Shown: positions 6,477-14,686, numbered from the stretch's first letter. The stretch: 25,312 nucleotides of DNA from Clostridiales bacterium (GCA_004554705.1 SFKS01000015.1:1-25312), one strand, 5' to 3'. Notes: generated by a model not told the origin, from the letters alone. Made by a program: numbers and translations.

Positions 6477-8256
6477 TATAAATGCTGAAATTAAAAAACT
6501 CCCATCAAAACCGGGAGTTTATATTATGAAGGACAAAAACGACACTATTATTTATGTAGGAAAGGCAGTATCCCTAAAAAACAGGGTTAGTCAGTATTTC
6601 AGAAAAACAAATAAAACAAACAGAATAAAAAAAATGGTTTCATTAATAGACCATTTTGAGTATATAGTAACAGATAGTGAAGCGGAAGCACTAATATTAG
6701 AGTGTAACCTCATAAAAAAGAATATGCCAAAATTCAATGTACTTTTGAAAGATGATAAAACATATCCATATATAAAAATAGATATTAAATCAGATTATCC
6801 AAATATATTTTATACAAGAAATATAAAAAATGATGGAGCAAAATATTTTGGCCCATATGCAAATCCAGGAGCAGCAAAAGAAATGATAAATTTTATAAAA
6901 GAAAGATTTCAAATAAGACAATGCAAGACATTTAAATCAAATAAAAGGGCATGTTTAAATTATCATATAAAAAAGTGCTTAGCTCCATGTGTAAATTATG
7001 TTTCAAAAGAAGAATATAAAAGACAAATAGAACAGATAATAATGCTTTTAGAAGGAAGAACAGAAAATATAATAAAGCAATTAGAAAAAGAAATGAAGTT
7101 AAAATCAGAAGAACAAAACTATGAACAAGCAGCAATACTAAGAAATAAGATAAATGCAATAAAGACCTTTTCAGAAAAACAGAAGGTTTCTAATATTAAT
7201 GAAAAAACTATAGATGTAATAGGTATGTATAAAAATGAAATTGAGGTTTGTATTGAAATATTTTTTGTTAGAAACAGTAAAATGATAGGAAGAGAGCACT
7301 ATTTTTTAAACAATATGTCTGACGAAAGTTTACAGACAATACTATCTGATTTTGTAAAACAATATTACCTTCAAAAAAAAGAAATACCAAGTAAGATAAT
7401 GCTTCAAGAAGAAATAGAAGATAAAGAAATTGTAGAGCAATTATTAACTCAAAATGCTGGAAAAAAGGTTGAATTTAAAACACCTCAAAAAGGCGAAAAA
7501 TTAAGATTTGTAGAAATGGCAATTAACAATGCAAAAATAACACTAGAAAATAAAACAAAAGAAAAACAAGATATGATTCTACACTTAAAACAAGCTCTAA
7601 ACCTAGAAAAATTGCCAAAGAAAATAGAGTGTTATGATATTTCTAATTTATCAGGAGACTATATAGTAGCAGGTATGTGTACAGCAATAAATGGAACTAT
7701 AAAGAAAAATCTTAATAAAAGATTTAAAATTAAAACCATATTTACCCAGGATGACCCAAGATGCTTAGAAGAAGTTGTAACAAGAAGACTAAAACACTCT
7801 ATAAAAGATTCAACAGGAGAATTCGGAGAATTACCAGATGTTATATTTGCAGATGGTGGAATAACACAAATAAAAGCAATAAAAAGAGCTATTGAAAAAT
7901 ATAACTTATTAATACCAGTATTCGGAATGGTAAAGGATGATACTCACTCTACAAGAGATTTAATAGACGAAAATAGAATGGTAATAAAATTAACCGAAGA
8001 ACAAATGAATTTTATAACAAGATTACAAGACGAAGTGCATAAAATAGCAATAGAATATAATAGAAAACTAAGAGAAAAAGAAGCAACAAAATCTAAATTA
8101 GATAATATTAAAGGAATAGGAATAAAAAGAAAACAAGAATTATTAAAAACATTTGGTAGCATAGAAGGAATAAAAAAGGCTAATATAGAAGAAATAACAA
8201 AAATAAATGGTATAAATACCGAATTAGCTAGAAAAATCAAAGAAAAATTGGATTAA
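6469..8256 (+). CDS. uvrC: Excinuclease ABC subunit C
   Basis: A 595-residue nuclease that makes both incisions in nucleotide excision repair, acting with UvrA and UvrB. Domains in order: GIY-YIG endonuclease (residues 14-95, GVYIMKD and IIYVGKA motifs), a Cys-containing linker, a UvrB-binding UVR motif near 204-236, the RNase H-like C-terminal nuclease (beginning ECYDISNLSG, with a later FADGG segment), and a double helix-hairpin-helix (about 543-595). The ATG at 6469 overlaps the hpt stop by 8 bases; an in-frame TTG at 6463 would give two more residues. ATAGGA (6453-6458) is the likely ribosome binding site. Confidence 0.96.
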   Translation: MFNINAEIKKLPSKPGVYIMKDKNDTIIYVGKAVSLKNRVSQYFRKTNKTNRIKKMVSLIDHFEYIVTDSEAEALILECNLIKKNMPKFNVLLKDDKTYPYIKIDIKSDYPNIFYTRNIKNDGAKYFGPYANPGAAKEMINFIKERFQIRQCKTFKSNKRACLNYHIKKCLAPCVNYVSKEEYKRQIEQIIMLLEGRTENIIKQLEKEMKLKSEEQNYEQAAILRNKINAIKTFSEKQKVSNINEKTIDVIGMYKNEIEVCIEIFFVRNSKMIGREHYFLNNMSDESLQTILSDFVKQYYLQKKEIPSKIMLQEEIEDKEIVEQLLTQNAGKKVEFKTPQKGEKLRFVEMAINNAKITLENKTKEKQDMILHLKQALNLEKLPKKIECYDISNLSGDYIVAGMCTAINGTIKKNLNKRFKIKTIFTQDDPRCLEEVVTRRLKHSIKDSTGEFGELPDVIFADGGITQIKAIKRAIEKYNLLIPVFGMVKDDTHSTRDLIDENRMVIKLTEEQMNFITRLQDEVHKIAIEYNRKLREKEATKSKLDNIKGIGIKRKQELLKTFGSIEGIKKANIEEITKINGINTELARKIKEKLD

Positions 8257-8318
8257 AAATTATCATATTTGTACAAACTCAAGAATATACTTTTAATATG
8301 GGACAAGGAGGTACAAAT

Positions 8319-8492
8319 ATGATAGATGTCACAGATGTAGGATATTGGGATGAAAAATTTGAAAATAAGAAGGAGCGAAAAATAAGTTTTGCAAATAAAA
8401 TAATAATGATAGGATTAATATTATTTGGAATATGCACACTTATAAACACAGTATTAATATATGCATTTTTCAACTTATTAAATAAACTATAA
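8319..8492 (+). CDS. Small single-pass membrane protein
   Basis: A 57-residue protein of unknown function. An acidic/basic N-terminal part (YWDEKFENKKERK) is followed by one transmembrane helix (residues about 27-50). Start: AAGGAGGT (8303-8310) sits 8 bases before this ATG, whereas an in-frame ATG at 8298 overlaps the binding site and is unlikely. It ends 13 bases before the methyltransferase gene. The good binding site and tight spacing support a real gene; I do not recognise the family. Confidence 0.7.
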   Translation: MIDVTDVGYWDEKFENKKERKISFANKIIMIGLILFGICTLINTVLIYAFFNLLNKL

Positions 8493-8505
8493 AGGAGAGA
8501 TAAAA

Positions 8506-9366
8506 TTGAATATAGCAACAAATTGGAAAGAATATGAAATATTAGATATGGCAAATGGGGAAAAATTAGAACGTTGGGGAGGATATACTTTAATTAGACC
8601 AGACCCACAAATCATCTGGAAAAATCAAACTTTTCCAGATAAATGGAAAACAGCTAATGCTACATATAAAAGAAGTAAAACAGGTGGTGGAGCATGGAAT
8701 TATAAAACAAAACTGCCAGCTTCATGGCAAATTAAATATAAAAATCTAATATTTAATATCAAACCAATGGGTTTTAAACATACAGGTCTATTTCCAGAGC
8801 AAGCAATTAACTGGGACTGGATGACAGGTAAAATTAAAATGGCTAGACGCCCAATCAAAGTTTTAAACTTATTTGCATATACAGGAGGTGCAACAGTAGC
8901 ATGCCTTGCAGCAGGTGCATCAGTATGCCACGTAGATAGCTCAAAGGGGATGGTAACATGGGCAAAAGAAAATGTAATATCATCAAATTTACAAGATAAA
9001 CCTGTAAGATATATAATAGATGATGTTGTAAAATTTGTTCAAAGAGAAATAAGAAGAGGAAATACATATGATGCAATAATAATGGATCCACCATCATATG
9101 GGAGAGGAACATCTGGAGAAGTATGGCAATTTGAAACAAATATTTCTGAGTTAGTGGAGCTTTGCACAAAAGTATTAAGTGAGAACCCTTTATTTTTCCT
9201 AATCAATTCATATACAACAGGAATATCAGCAGAAGTATTAGGAAACATTCTAAAAATTAATTTAAAACAGTATAAAGGCAAAATATCAGCAGGAGAAATA
9301 GGTTTGCCAATGACATCTTCAAATATAGTTTTACCATGTGGTATATATGGAAGATGGGAAAAATAA
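8506..9366 (+). CDS. Class I SAM-dependent methyltransferase (RlmI/RlmK-like)
   Basis: A 286-residue methyltransferase of the COG1092 type, which mostly modify 23S rRNA cytosines or guanines. Motif I is LNLFAYTGGATVACLAAGA (SAM-binding loop), followed by an acidic residue in HVDSSKGMV, and motif IV is DPPSYGRG. The N-terminal half carries the KTGGGAWN and GLFPEQ segments seen in this subgroup; the PUA domain of RlmI is missing, as in many short homologues. The start is TTG at 8506, behind AAAGGAGAG (8491-8499). It is followed by a strong terminator, closing the transcription unit begun at hpt or at the small membrane gene. The exact target base cannot be told. Confidence 0.85.
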   Translation: MNIATNWKEYEILDMANGEKLERWGGYTLIRPDPQIIWKNQTFPDKWKTANATYKRSKTGGGAWNYKTKLPASWQIKYKNLIFNIKPMGFKHTGLFPEQAINWDWMTGKIKMARRPIKVLNLFAYTGGATVACLAAGASVCHVDSSKGMVTWAKENVISSNLQDKPVRYIIDDVVKFVQREIRRGNTYDAIIMDPPSYGRGTSGEVWQFETNISELVELCTKVLSENPLFFLINSYTTGISAEVLGNILKINLKQYKGKISAGEIGLPMTSSNIVLPCGIYGRWEK

Positions 9367-9392
9367 AGTTATGTAAATTTTATAAAACAATT

Positions 9393-9440
9393 AAAATCTT
9401 ATATGAAAATTTTGATTTCAAATTTTCATATAAGATTTTT
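9393..9440 (+). terminator. Terminator after the methyltransferase
   Basis: A 20-bp perfect AT-rich stem (9393-9412 with 9420-9439), 7-nt loop, T-run at 9436-9440. Its A-run upstream means it could also work on the minus strand. Confidence 0.9.
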
Positions 9441-9444
9441 CACA

Positions 9445-9488
9445 TTTGATATAAAAAATAATCAAACATAAAAAAAATAATGTAAAAT
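9445..9488 (+). promoter_or_regulatory. Possible agrB promoter and operator region
   Basis: TTTGAT (9445-9450) and ATCAAA (9461-9466) form an interrupted inverted repeat. TAAAAT (9483-9488), preceded by TG, is a plausible -10, but no good -35 stands 17 bases upstream. A poor -35 would fit a promoter needing an activator such as AgrA; this is inference. Confidence 0.3.
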
Positions 9489-9523
9489 AACATCATCGAA
9501 GGGAAACAAATTGAGGTGATGAA

Positions 9524-10144
9524 ATGGTAGAAACAATCTGCAATAATTTAACCTTAAAAATCAAAAAAAAGATACCTGATGTAGATGATGAGAGAGCACA
9601 AGTAATAAACTATGGATTACAATTAGCCATTGGAGAAATTCCAAAAACATTTATTATATTATTTATGGCATGGACAGCAGGAGTATTTAATTTAACACTA
9701 TTATCAATTCTCATAATAATGCCATACAGAGCAGTTGTAGGAGGAGTACATCTAAAAACTCATATAGGCTGTGTTTTAGCAACAGCAACATTTTATATAG
9801 GAAATGCCCTTTTAAGTAAATACATTATATTAGACAAAACAATTCAATATATGATAACTGCTATAGTGTGGATATTTGCGGTAAGTATGATTAGCTTATA
9901 TGCACCAGCAGACACAGAAGATGTTCCAATACTTAGAAAAAAAGAAAGAAAAATGAAAAAAATATTATCATATGCAATAATGACAATCATGCTTGGAATA
10001 TCACTTGGAATTAAAAACACTATCATATCAAATCTAATACTATTTGGTACAATGTTACAAACAATAACAATAACAAGGCCAATGTATAAAATAGCAGGAA
10101 ATAAATATGGATATGAGGAATATATTAAAAACTCACACAAATAA
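9524..10144 (+). CDS. agrB: AgrB-like peptide-processing membrane protease
   Basis: A 206-residue integral membrane cysteine endopeptidase that trims the AgrD precursor at its C-terminal side and closes the ring of the autoinducing peptide. Catalytic residues are visible as H76 and C83 in VVGGVHLKTHIGC, matching H77 and C84 of S. aureus AgrB. The APADTEDVPI motif after residue 120 and a basic loop (KKERKMKK) are also typical. Several transmembrane helices surround them; length is normal (190-210). GAGGTGATG (9513-9521) is the binding site. It is followed 56 bases later by agrD, its substrate. Confidence 0.93.
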   Translation: MVETICNNLTLKIKKKIPDVDDERAQVINYGLQLAIGEIPKTFIILFMAWTAGVFNLTLLSILIIMPYRAVVGGVHLKTHIGCVLATATFYIGNALLSKYIILDKTIQYMITAIVWIFAVSMISLYAPADTEDVPILRKKERKMKKILSYAIMTIMLGISLGIKNTIISNLILFGTMLQTITITRPMYKIAGNKYGYEEYIKNSHK

Positions 10145-10200
10145 TCAAATAGTCTATTTAAAAAACACACATAAAATAAAAAAGAAAGGGGGGAACAATA

Positions 10201-10320
10201 ATGTTAAAATTATTAGCAAAAATAGCAGAAAAATATGCTAGAAGCACAAATACAGCATCTTATATATTTGTTTCTTGGCACCAACCAAAAATGCCAGCAT
10301 CTTTAATAAAAAAAGATTAG
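10201..10320 (+). CDS. agrD: AgrD-like autoinducer precursor without cysteine
   Basis: A 39-residue peptide precursor. Residues 1-14 (MLKLLAKIAEKYAR) form the amphipathic membrane-binding helix; residues 27-35 (HQPKMPASL) match the conserved C-terminal recognition segment (xEPKxP in staphylococci, QPKxP in clostridia). AAAGGGGGG (10185-10193) precedes the ATG. The core peptide (about residues 18-26, TASYIFVSW) has no Cys, which normally forms the thiolactone. S20 could form a lactone: with V24 as C-terminus it would be a five-residue ring, SYIFV, resembling the Listeria CFMFV ring, but then two extra residues separate it from the HQPKMP segment. If W26 is the C-terminus, the normal ring position would be I22, which cannot close a ring. 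The gene is too short for routine ORF calls; position after agrB makes the assignment firm. Confidence 0.88.
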   Translation: MLKLLAKIAEKYARSTNTASYIFVSWHQPKMPASLIKKD

Positions 10321-10330
10321 TATAAAATAT

Positions 10331-10368
10331 AAGTAATACCTAGAATGTTGAAAATCTAGGTATTACTT
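10331..10368. terminator. Hairpin at the convergence of agrD and agrC
   Basis: A 14-bp perfect stem (10331-10344 with 10355-10368) with a 10-nt loop. T-rich sequence follows it on the minus strand (agrC side), less so on the plus strand. It probably ends both transcripts. Confidence 0.65.
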
Positions 10369-10369
10369 A

Positions 10370-11731
10370 CTAATTATAAATTTCAAATTGTTGTGTAAAA
10401 AATTCATCATTTTTAGTAGTATATAAATCAAGATTGGTATTCTTTTCGAGATATTTCTTAATTTCCCATAAGCCTAATCCATGTTTTTGATTACTTGTAT
10501 CATCTTTTTTTGAAGAGTAACCTTTTTCAAAGATTCTATCTATATTAATATTTTTGTTTATATATGTATTTTGAATGATTATCAAAACTTTATTATGTTT
10601 TTTATCATTTCTAAAAATAACATTAACAAGCTTGTTTTCGCATTTAGCAGCAGCTTCTAAACTGTTATCTAAAAGTACTCCCAAAATCCTTGATAATTCA
10701 TATACTTTTATATTTAAGTTGGTTAAATCTGCCATAACTTCTAAATTTAATTTAATACTAGCTTTTTCAGCTTTATAATATTTATCAGCAAGCAAACTAT
10801 AAATAGCAGGATTATTAATAAGCTCAGGATTCAATACTGCTAAATTATTATTAATTTGGCATTCTTCTAAAAGGTCTTTATAATAAGCTCTTAATCCTTC
10901 AAGATTATCTGCAGATAGATAACCACCAATTGCTTGAACAATATTATTAAAATCATGTTTAAAGCCTCTAATATTATCATACAAAGTGTTTAAAGTTTTA
11001 TTATGCATTTTTTGATCTTCTAAACTTTGAGCAGTTATCTCTAACTTATTAGTTCTAAGTAGGCTATACAAACTAATTCCAAAATATAAAGATAAAACAA
11101 ACAAACTAAAAAACACTAGAGCATTAGGCATAAAATCTATATATTTAAATAGCAAATAATATTCTGTACCAATTGCAATAGTACCAATTGCAAAATTTAA
11201 TACAAGTAAAAAAGTAATCCTTTTTTTCAATTTATCTAATAAAGAAATATTAATATTAAATTTCTTGCATAATTTATAAATTGTATATAAGCCTAGATAT
11301 AACAATAGAGAAATACATATTTTATGTATAGGAACGGTTAAAGAAGCAGAAGATGGTACTTGCAAAATAGTAGAATATATTGTTATAGAGATAGTAGAAA
11401 CTAGAACAACAATAATAAAGACAATAACTTGCGATAAAACAGCTTTTAACACACTAGTTTTAAATATCAATAAAACAAGTACTGGCATTGCAAGAACATT
11501 TACTAAATTATTATATGGAGCAATTCCAAAGAAGGTATTAAATATTGAAATGATAGAAAAAACCACAACAAAAATAATCTGTTGCTTTTTAGTACTTTCA
11601 ATTTTTAATAAAGTTAGAAACATTAACATATAAAGACATGCTTCTAAAAAGATTGATGGTATAGCATTTAGCTTAATAAAAAATTCATTTTCACTTATTA
11701 ATGCGTTCCAAATTGTTTGAAAAATCTCCAT
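10370..11731 (-). CDS. agrC: AgrC-like sensor histidine kinase (GHKL)
   Basis: A 453-residue membrane kinase sensing the AgrD-derived peptide. The N-terminal 225 residues hold six or seven hydrophobic helices with no recognisable extracellular domain, as in AgrC. H259 in RGFKHDFNN is the phosphorylated His; the ATP-binding GHKL domain has N356 in LLDNSLEAA (N box) and HGLGL at 417-421 (G box). The minus-strand GGAGGT, 8 bases before the ATG, supports this start. It overlaps the end of agrA by 41 bases, so the two are co-transcribed with agrA first, the reverse of the staphylococcal order agrC-agrA. Confidence 0.9.
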   Translation of the reverse strand: MEIFQTIWNALISENEFFIKLNAIPSIFLEACLYMLMFLTLLKIESTKKQQIIFVVVFSIISIFNTFFGIAPYNNLVNVLAMPVLVLLIFKTSVLKAVLSQVIVFIIVVLVSTISITIYSTILQVPSSASLTVPIHKICISLLLYLGLYTIYKLCKKFNINISLLDKLKKRITFLLVLNFAIGTIAIGTEYYLLFKYIDFMPNALVFFSLFVLSLYFGISLYSLLRTNKLEITAQSLEDQKMHNKTLNTLYDNIRGFKHDFNNIVQAIGGYLSADNLEGLRAYYKDLLEECQINNNLAVLNPELINNPAIYSLLADKYYKAEKASIKLNLEVMADLTNLNIKVYELSRILGVLLDNSLEAAAKCENKLVNVIFRNDKKHNKVLIIIQNTYINKNINIDRIFEKGYSSKKDDTSNQKHGLGLWEIKKYLEKNTNLDLYTTKNDEFFTQQFEIYN

Positions 11732-12422
11732 AATTAAAAACCTCCAAGAATTGATTTTTATACTTAGCTCCTATAGAACAATAAGAATTATGTTCAAATA
11801 GCACAATATTATCAGTTATAGTAAAATGGGTAATATTATTAACATTTATAATGTATGATTTATGGCATCTTACAAAATTGTCTGGTAGGCAATTTTGAAT
11901 TTTAGAAAAAGAGCTATAAATTTCATAGTCACGAGTAGAAGTACAAAAAACCAACTTCATCCCATCTTTTTTTATATAATTAATATCATCCTGCTTAATA
12001 ATAGTATTGTTGTTAAGCTTTATAAATTTTGTACGTGCCTCTTTAGTATCTTCAACTAATCTAAGAACAGTATCTTCTAATCTTTCATCTGTTACAGGTT
12101 TTGACAAGTAATCAAAAGTCTTATATTTGTAAGCCATCAAAGCATATTCAAGATGACCAGTCAAAAAAATAATATAGACATTTTTATTTTTCTTGCGTAC
12201 AATATTAGCAATATCACAACCAGAGATGTTAGATTTTAAATTTATATCTAATATTAAAACATCAACCTTATTGTTTTCAACATAATGTAAAATTTCATTA
12301 GATGTAGTAGCTGAATAAGATATTTGTGCGTCAATATCATTTTTAATAAATATGGCTTCCAAAGTTTTTGTTAACCTGCTTAAGACTTGAGAATTGTCAT
12401 CACATAAAACAAAACGCAACAT
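11691..12422 (-). CDS. agrA: AgrA-like LytTR response regulator
   Basis: A 243-residue transcription factor, the partner of AgrC. The receiver domain has the acidic pair D8-D9, phosphoacceptor D59 in VLILDINL, and K108 in LSKPV. A LytTR DNA-binding domain follows (about residues 133-236), with the typical FVRCHKSYIINVNNI segment. An upstream in-frame GTG at 12431 overlaps the AAGGAG binding site, so ATG at 12422 is preferred. Expected targets are agrBD and other genes; no clear LytTR direct-repeat box could be identified by eye. Confidence 0.9.
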   Translation of the reverse strand: MLRFVLCDDNSQVLSRLTKTLEAIFIKNDIDAQISYSATTSNEILHYVENNKVDVLILDINLKSNISGCDIANIVRKKNKNVYIIFLTGHLEYALMAYKYKTFDYLSKPVTDERLEDTVLRLVEDTKEARTKFIKLNNNTIIKQDDINYIKKDGMKLVFCTSTRDYEIYSSFSKIQNCLPDNFVRCHKSYIINVNNITHFTITDNIVLFEHNSYCSIGAKYKNQFLEVFNYGDFSNNLERINK

Positions 12423-12521
12423 AAAAAGCACTCCTTACATAAAAACTAATCTTATAAACTAATTATTTATGCATTTATTAAAATTCGACTCAAAAATAAA
12501 AAATTCAAACTACCTTCATAT

Positions 12522-12551
12522 AATATAAACCCAAAATTCATGATTTGTCAA
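12522..12551 (-). promoter_or_regulatory. Promoter for agrA-agrC
   Basis: On the minus strand, TTGACA (12546-12551), 18-bp spacer, TATATT (12522-12527). It lies about 100 bases upstream of the agrA start. Confidence 0.7.
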
Positions 12552-12621
12552 CCAAAATATCCAAAAAATGATAAAAATGAAACATAGGAGTAAATATACA
12601 CAGCAACCCTTGAAAGCATAG

Positions 12622-12636
12622 ATTTGATAATCAAAT
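12622..12636. promoter_or_regulatory. Palindrome between agrA and rimP
   Basis: ATTTGAT-A-ATCAAAT, a perfect 7+7 dyad. The same half-sites TTTGAT and ATCAAA, with wider spacing, stand upstream of agrB (9445-9466). It may be an operator, but such words are common in AT-rich DNA. Otherwise the 340-base stretch 12432-12772 holds only the two promoters and the leader hairpin listed separately. Confidence 0.25.
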
Positions 12637-12691
12637 ACACACATTGATATTTCATTAAAAAACAAAAAAGACAAAAAAAGTTGTAAACTAC

Positions 12692-12719
12692 TTGCATTTT
12701 ATAAAAAATGTGATATAAT
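12692..12719 (+). promoter_or_regulatory. Extended -10 promoter of the rimP-truB operon
   Basis: TTGCAT (12692-12697), 16-bp spacer, TATAAT (12714-12719) preceded by the extended -10 element TGA (12711-12713). Predicted start near 12726. Confidence 0.8.
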
Positions 12720-12741
12720 TAATTAGCAATTAAATAAAGAC

Positions 12742-12774
12742 GTTAAGAGTGGGCATTGCCCACTCTTAACTTTT
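12742..12774 (+). terminator. Leader hairpin of the rimP-nusA operon (possible attenuator)
   Basis: A 13-bp perfect stem (12742-12754 with 12758-12770), 3-nt loop ATT and a short TTTT tract broken by G. It lies between the promoter and the rimP binding site (12781-12786). A weak T-tract is what a NusA-dependent terminator would look like, and NusA autoregulation in a leader has been described for B. subtilis. It could also be an mRNA-stabilising hairpin. Confidence 0.6.
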
Positions 12775-12796
12775 GAAGATAAGGAGAAGTGTTAAA

Positions 12797-13252
12797 TTGG
12801 CTAAAATTGAAGAAAAAGTTGAAAATTTAGTTAAGGATAAGGTTCAAAAATTAGGATATAATCTTTATGATGTAGAATATGTAAAAGAAGGGAAAGAGTT
12901 CTATTTACGAATTTACATAGACAAACCTACAGGAATAACCTTAGAAGACTGTGAATTAGTTAGTAACAATGTTAATGAACTCTTAGATGAAGCGGACTAT
13001 ATAAAAGAACAATATTTTCTAGAAGTTTCCTCACCTGGAATAGAACGTATTTTAAAGAAAGATAAACATCTAAAAGAAAATATAGGTAAAAAAGTTCAAA
13101 TAAAGCTATTTAAGCCATTTAACGGTCAAAAGCAGTATGAAGGTATTTTGAAAGATTTTAATGAAAATGCAGTAACCATAGAAAATCTGCAAAATTTAAA
13201 AATAGAAAGGCAAAACATCAGTCAAATAAAAACAATATTTGACTGGAATTAA
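12797..13252 (+). CDS. rimP: Ribosome maturation factor RimP
   Basis: A 151-residue protein needed for 30S subunit maturation. The N-terminal domain shows the family pattern GYNLYDVEYVKEG...LRIYIDK and DCELVSNNVNELLD; the LEVSSPGIERIL segment at residues about 77-88 is the strongest family mark, followed by the small SH3-like domain. The start is TTG at 12797, 10 bases behind AAGGAG (12781-12786); an in-frame TTG at 12773 lies upstream of that binding site and is rejected. It is the first gene of the operon continuing through nusA. Confidence 0.93.
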   Translation: MAKIEEKVENLVKDKVQKLGYNLYDVEYVKEGKEFYLRIYIDKPTGITLEDCELVSNNVNELLDEADYIKEQYFLEVSSPGIERILKKDKHLKENIGKKVQIKLFKPFNGQKQYEGILKDFNENAVTIENLQNLKIERQNISQIKTIFDWN

Positions 13253-13269
13253 AGGGAGGAATTGAAAAA

Positions 13270-14379
13270 ATGAAGAACAATGAAAACAAAGAATTAATAA
13301 TGGCGATTGAAGAATTAGAAAAAGAAAAAGGAATTAGCAAGGAATACGTATTAGAATCACTAACAGTAGCACTTACATCAGCATACAAGAAAAATTTTGA
13401 TTCTGCAGAAAACGTAAAAATAGAAATAGATGATAAAACAGGAGAAATTCATATATATGCACAAAAAGAAGTAGTAAAACAAGTGGAAGATGATAAACTA
13501 CAAATATCTTTAGAAGATGCAAAAAAAATAGAAAAAAAAGCAACTATAGGAGATATTATAAATATAGAAATAAAACCAAAAGATTTTGGAAGAATAGCAG
13601 CAGGTGCAGCAAAGCAACATATGATACAAAAGGTTAGAGAAGCTGAAAGAAATATGGTATTTCAAGAATATAATGATAGAAAAGGTGAAATTGTAACAGG
13701 AATAGTTCAAAAAGCAGATAAAGGAGCAGTAATACTAGATTTAGGAAAATTAGAAGGAATAATGCCTTTAAAAGAACAAATTCCGACAGAACACTATTAT
13801 GTAAACGATAAAATAAAAGCATATGTATTAAATGTAGAAAAAGGAATAAAAGGAGTGCCACAAGTATTAGTTACAAGAAGTCATCCAGATGTTATAAAAA
13901 AACTATTTGAACTAGAAATACCAGAAATATATGAAGGATTAATAGAAGTAAAAGCAGTATCTAGAGACCCAGGTAATAGAAGCAAAGTAGCAGTATATTC
14001 GAAAAATCCAGATATAGATCCTGTTGGCTCTTGTGTAGGTCCAAAAGGAATAAGAATACAAAACATAATAAATGAAATGAATGGTGAAAAAATAGATGTT
14101 ATAGAATGGAATGAAGATCCAGCTACTTTCATCTGTGCGGCACTATTACCAGCACATGTAATGGCAATAGATACAAAAGAAGAAGAGAAGTTTGCTCAAG
14201 TAATAGTACCAGATGAAGAATTGTCATTAGCAATAGGAAAAGGCGGACAAAACGCACGTTTAGCAGTTAAACTTACAAACTGGAAAATCGATATAAAAAG
14301 TGAAACACAATTTAGAGAATTGATGGAATATGAAGAAAATAAAAAAGCAGAAAAACAAGAAGAAGGAAATGATGAATAA
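13270..14379 (+). CDS. nusA: Transcription termination/antitermination factor NusA
   Basis: A 369-residue RNA polymerase-binding protein that modulates pausing, termination and antitermination. The N-terminal polymerase-binding domain (about 1-125) is followed by an S1 domain (GEIVTGIVQKADKGAVILDLG, from about residue 137) and two KH domains (first with VGSCVGPKGIRIQ, second with LAIGKGGQNARLA). Length matches the Firmicute form, which lacks the C-terminal acidic repeats of E. coli NusA. GGGAGGAA (13254-13261) is the binding site. Its stop overlaps the ylxR start by one base. Confidence 0.97.
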   Translation: MKNNENKELIMAIEELEKEKGISKEYVLESLTVALTSAYKKNFDSAENVKIEIDDKTGEIHIYAQKEVVKQVEDDKLQISLEDAKKIEKKATIGDIINIEIKPKDFGRIAAGAAKQHMIQKVREAERNMVFQEYNDRKGEIVTGIVQKADKGAVILDLGKLEGIMPLKEQIPTEHYYVNDKIKAYVLNVEKGIKGVPQVLVTRSHPDVIKKLFELEIPEIYEGLIEVKAVSRDPGNRSKVAVYSKNPDIDPVGSCVGPKGIRIQNIINEMNGEKIDVIEWNEDPATFICAALLPAHVMAIDTKEEEKFAQVIVPDEELSLAIGKGGQNARLAVKLTNWKIDIKSETQFRELMEYEENKKAEKQEEGNDE

Positions 14380-14663
14380 TGAAAAAAGCCTTCCAAAGAA
14401 CGTGTATGGCATGCAATGAGAAAAAAGACAAATATGATTTAATACGAATAGTTAAAAACAAAAAAGGCGAAATTCTTGTAGACCAAACAGGAAAGCAAGA
14501 AGGACGAGGAGCATATATATGTAACAATATAAAATGCTTAGAAAAAGTTATTAAAACAAATAGAATTCAAAAAATTTTAAAAACAAATATAGATAAAAAA
14601 ATTTATGAAAATATAAGGGGTGTAATTATTGATAACGAAAACAAAGAACAAACTAACCAGTAA
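14379..14663 (+). CDS. ylxR: YlxR family RNA-binding protein (RnpM)
   Basis: A 94-residue member of the YlxR (DUF448) family, linked in recent work to modulation of RNase P. Marks are RTCMACNEKKDKYDLIRIV near the N-terminus and GRGAYIC in the middle. It shares one base with the nusA stop (TAATG), a sign of translational coupling. In many Firmicutes an L7Ae-like ylxQ gene follows; here infB follows directly. Confidence 0.92.
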   Translation: MKKAFQRTCMACNEKKDKYDLIRIVKNKKGEILVDQTGKQEGRGAYICNNIKCLEKVIKTNRIQKILKTNIDKKIYENIRGVIIDNENKEQTNQ

Positions 14664-14686
14664 AAATCAAATAGGGGGTGATATTA

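Noticed and set aside
12773..12796. Longer rimP start at TTG 12773
   Set aside because: It lies upstream of the AAGGAG site and the added residues do not match the family.
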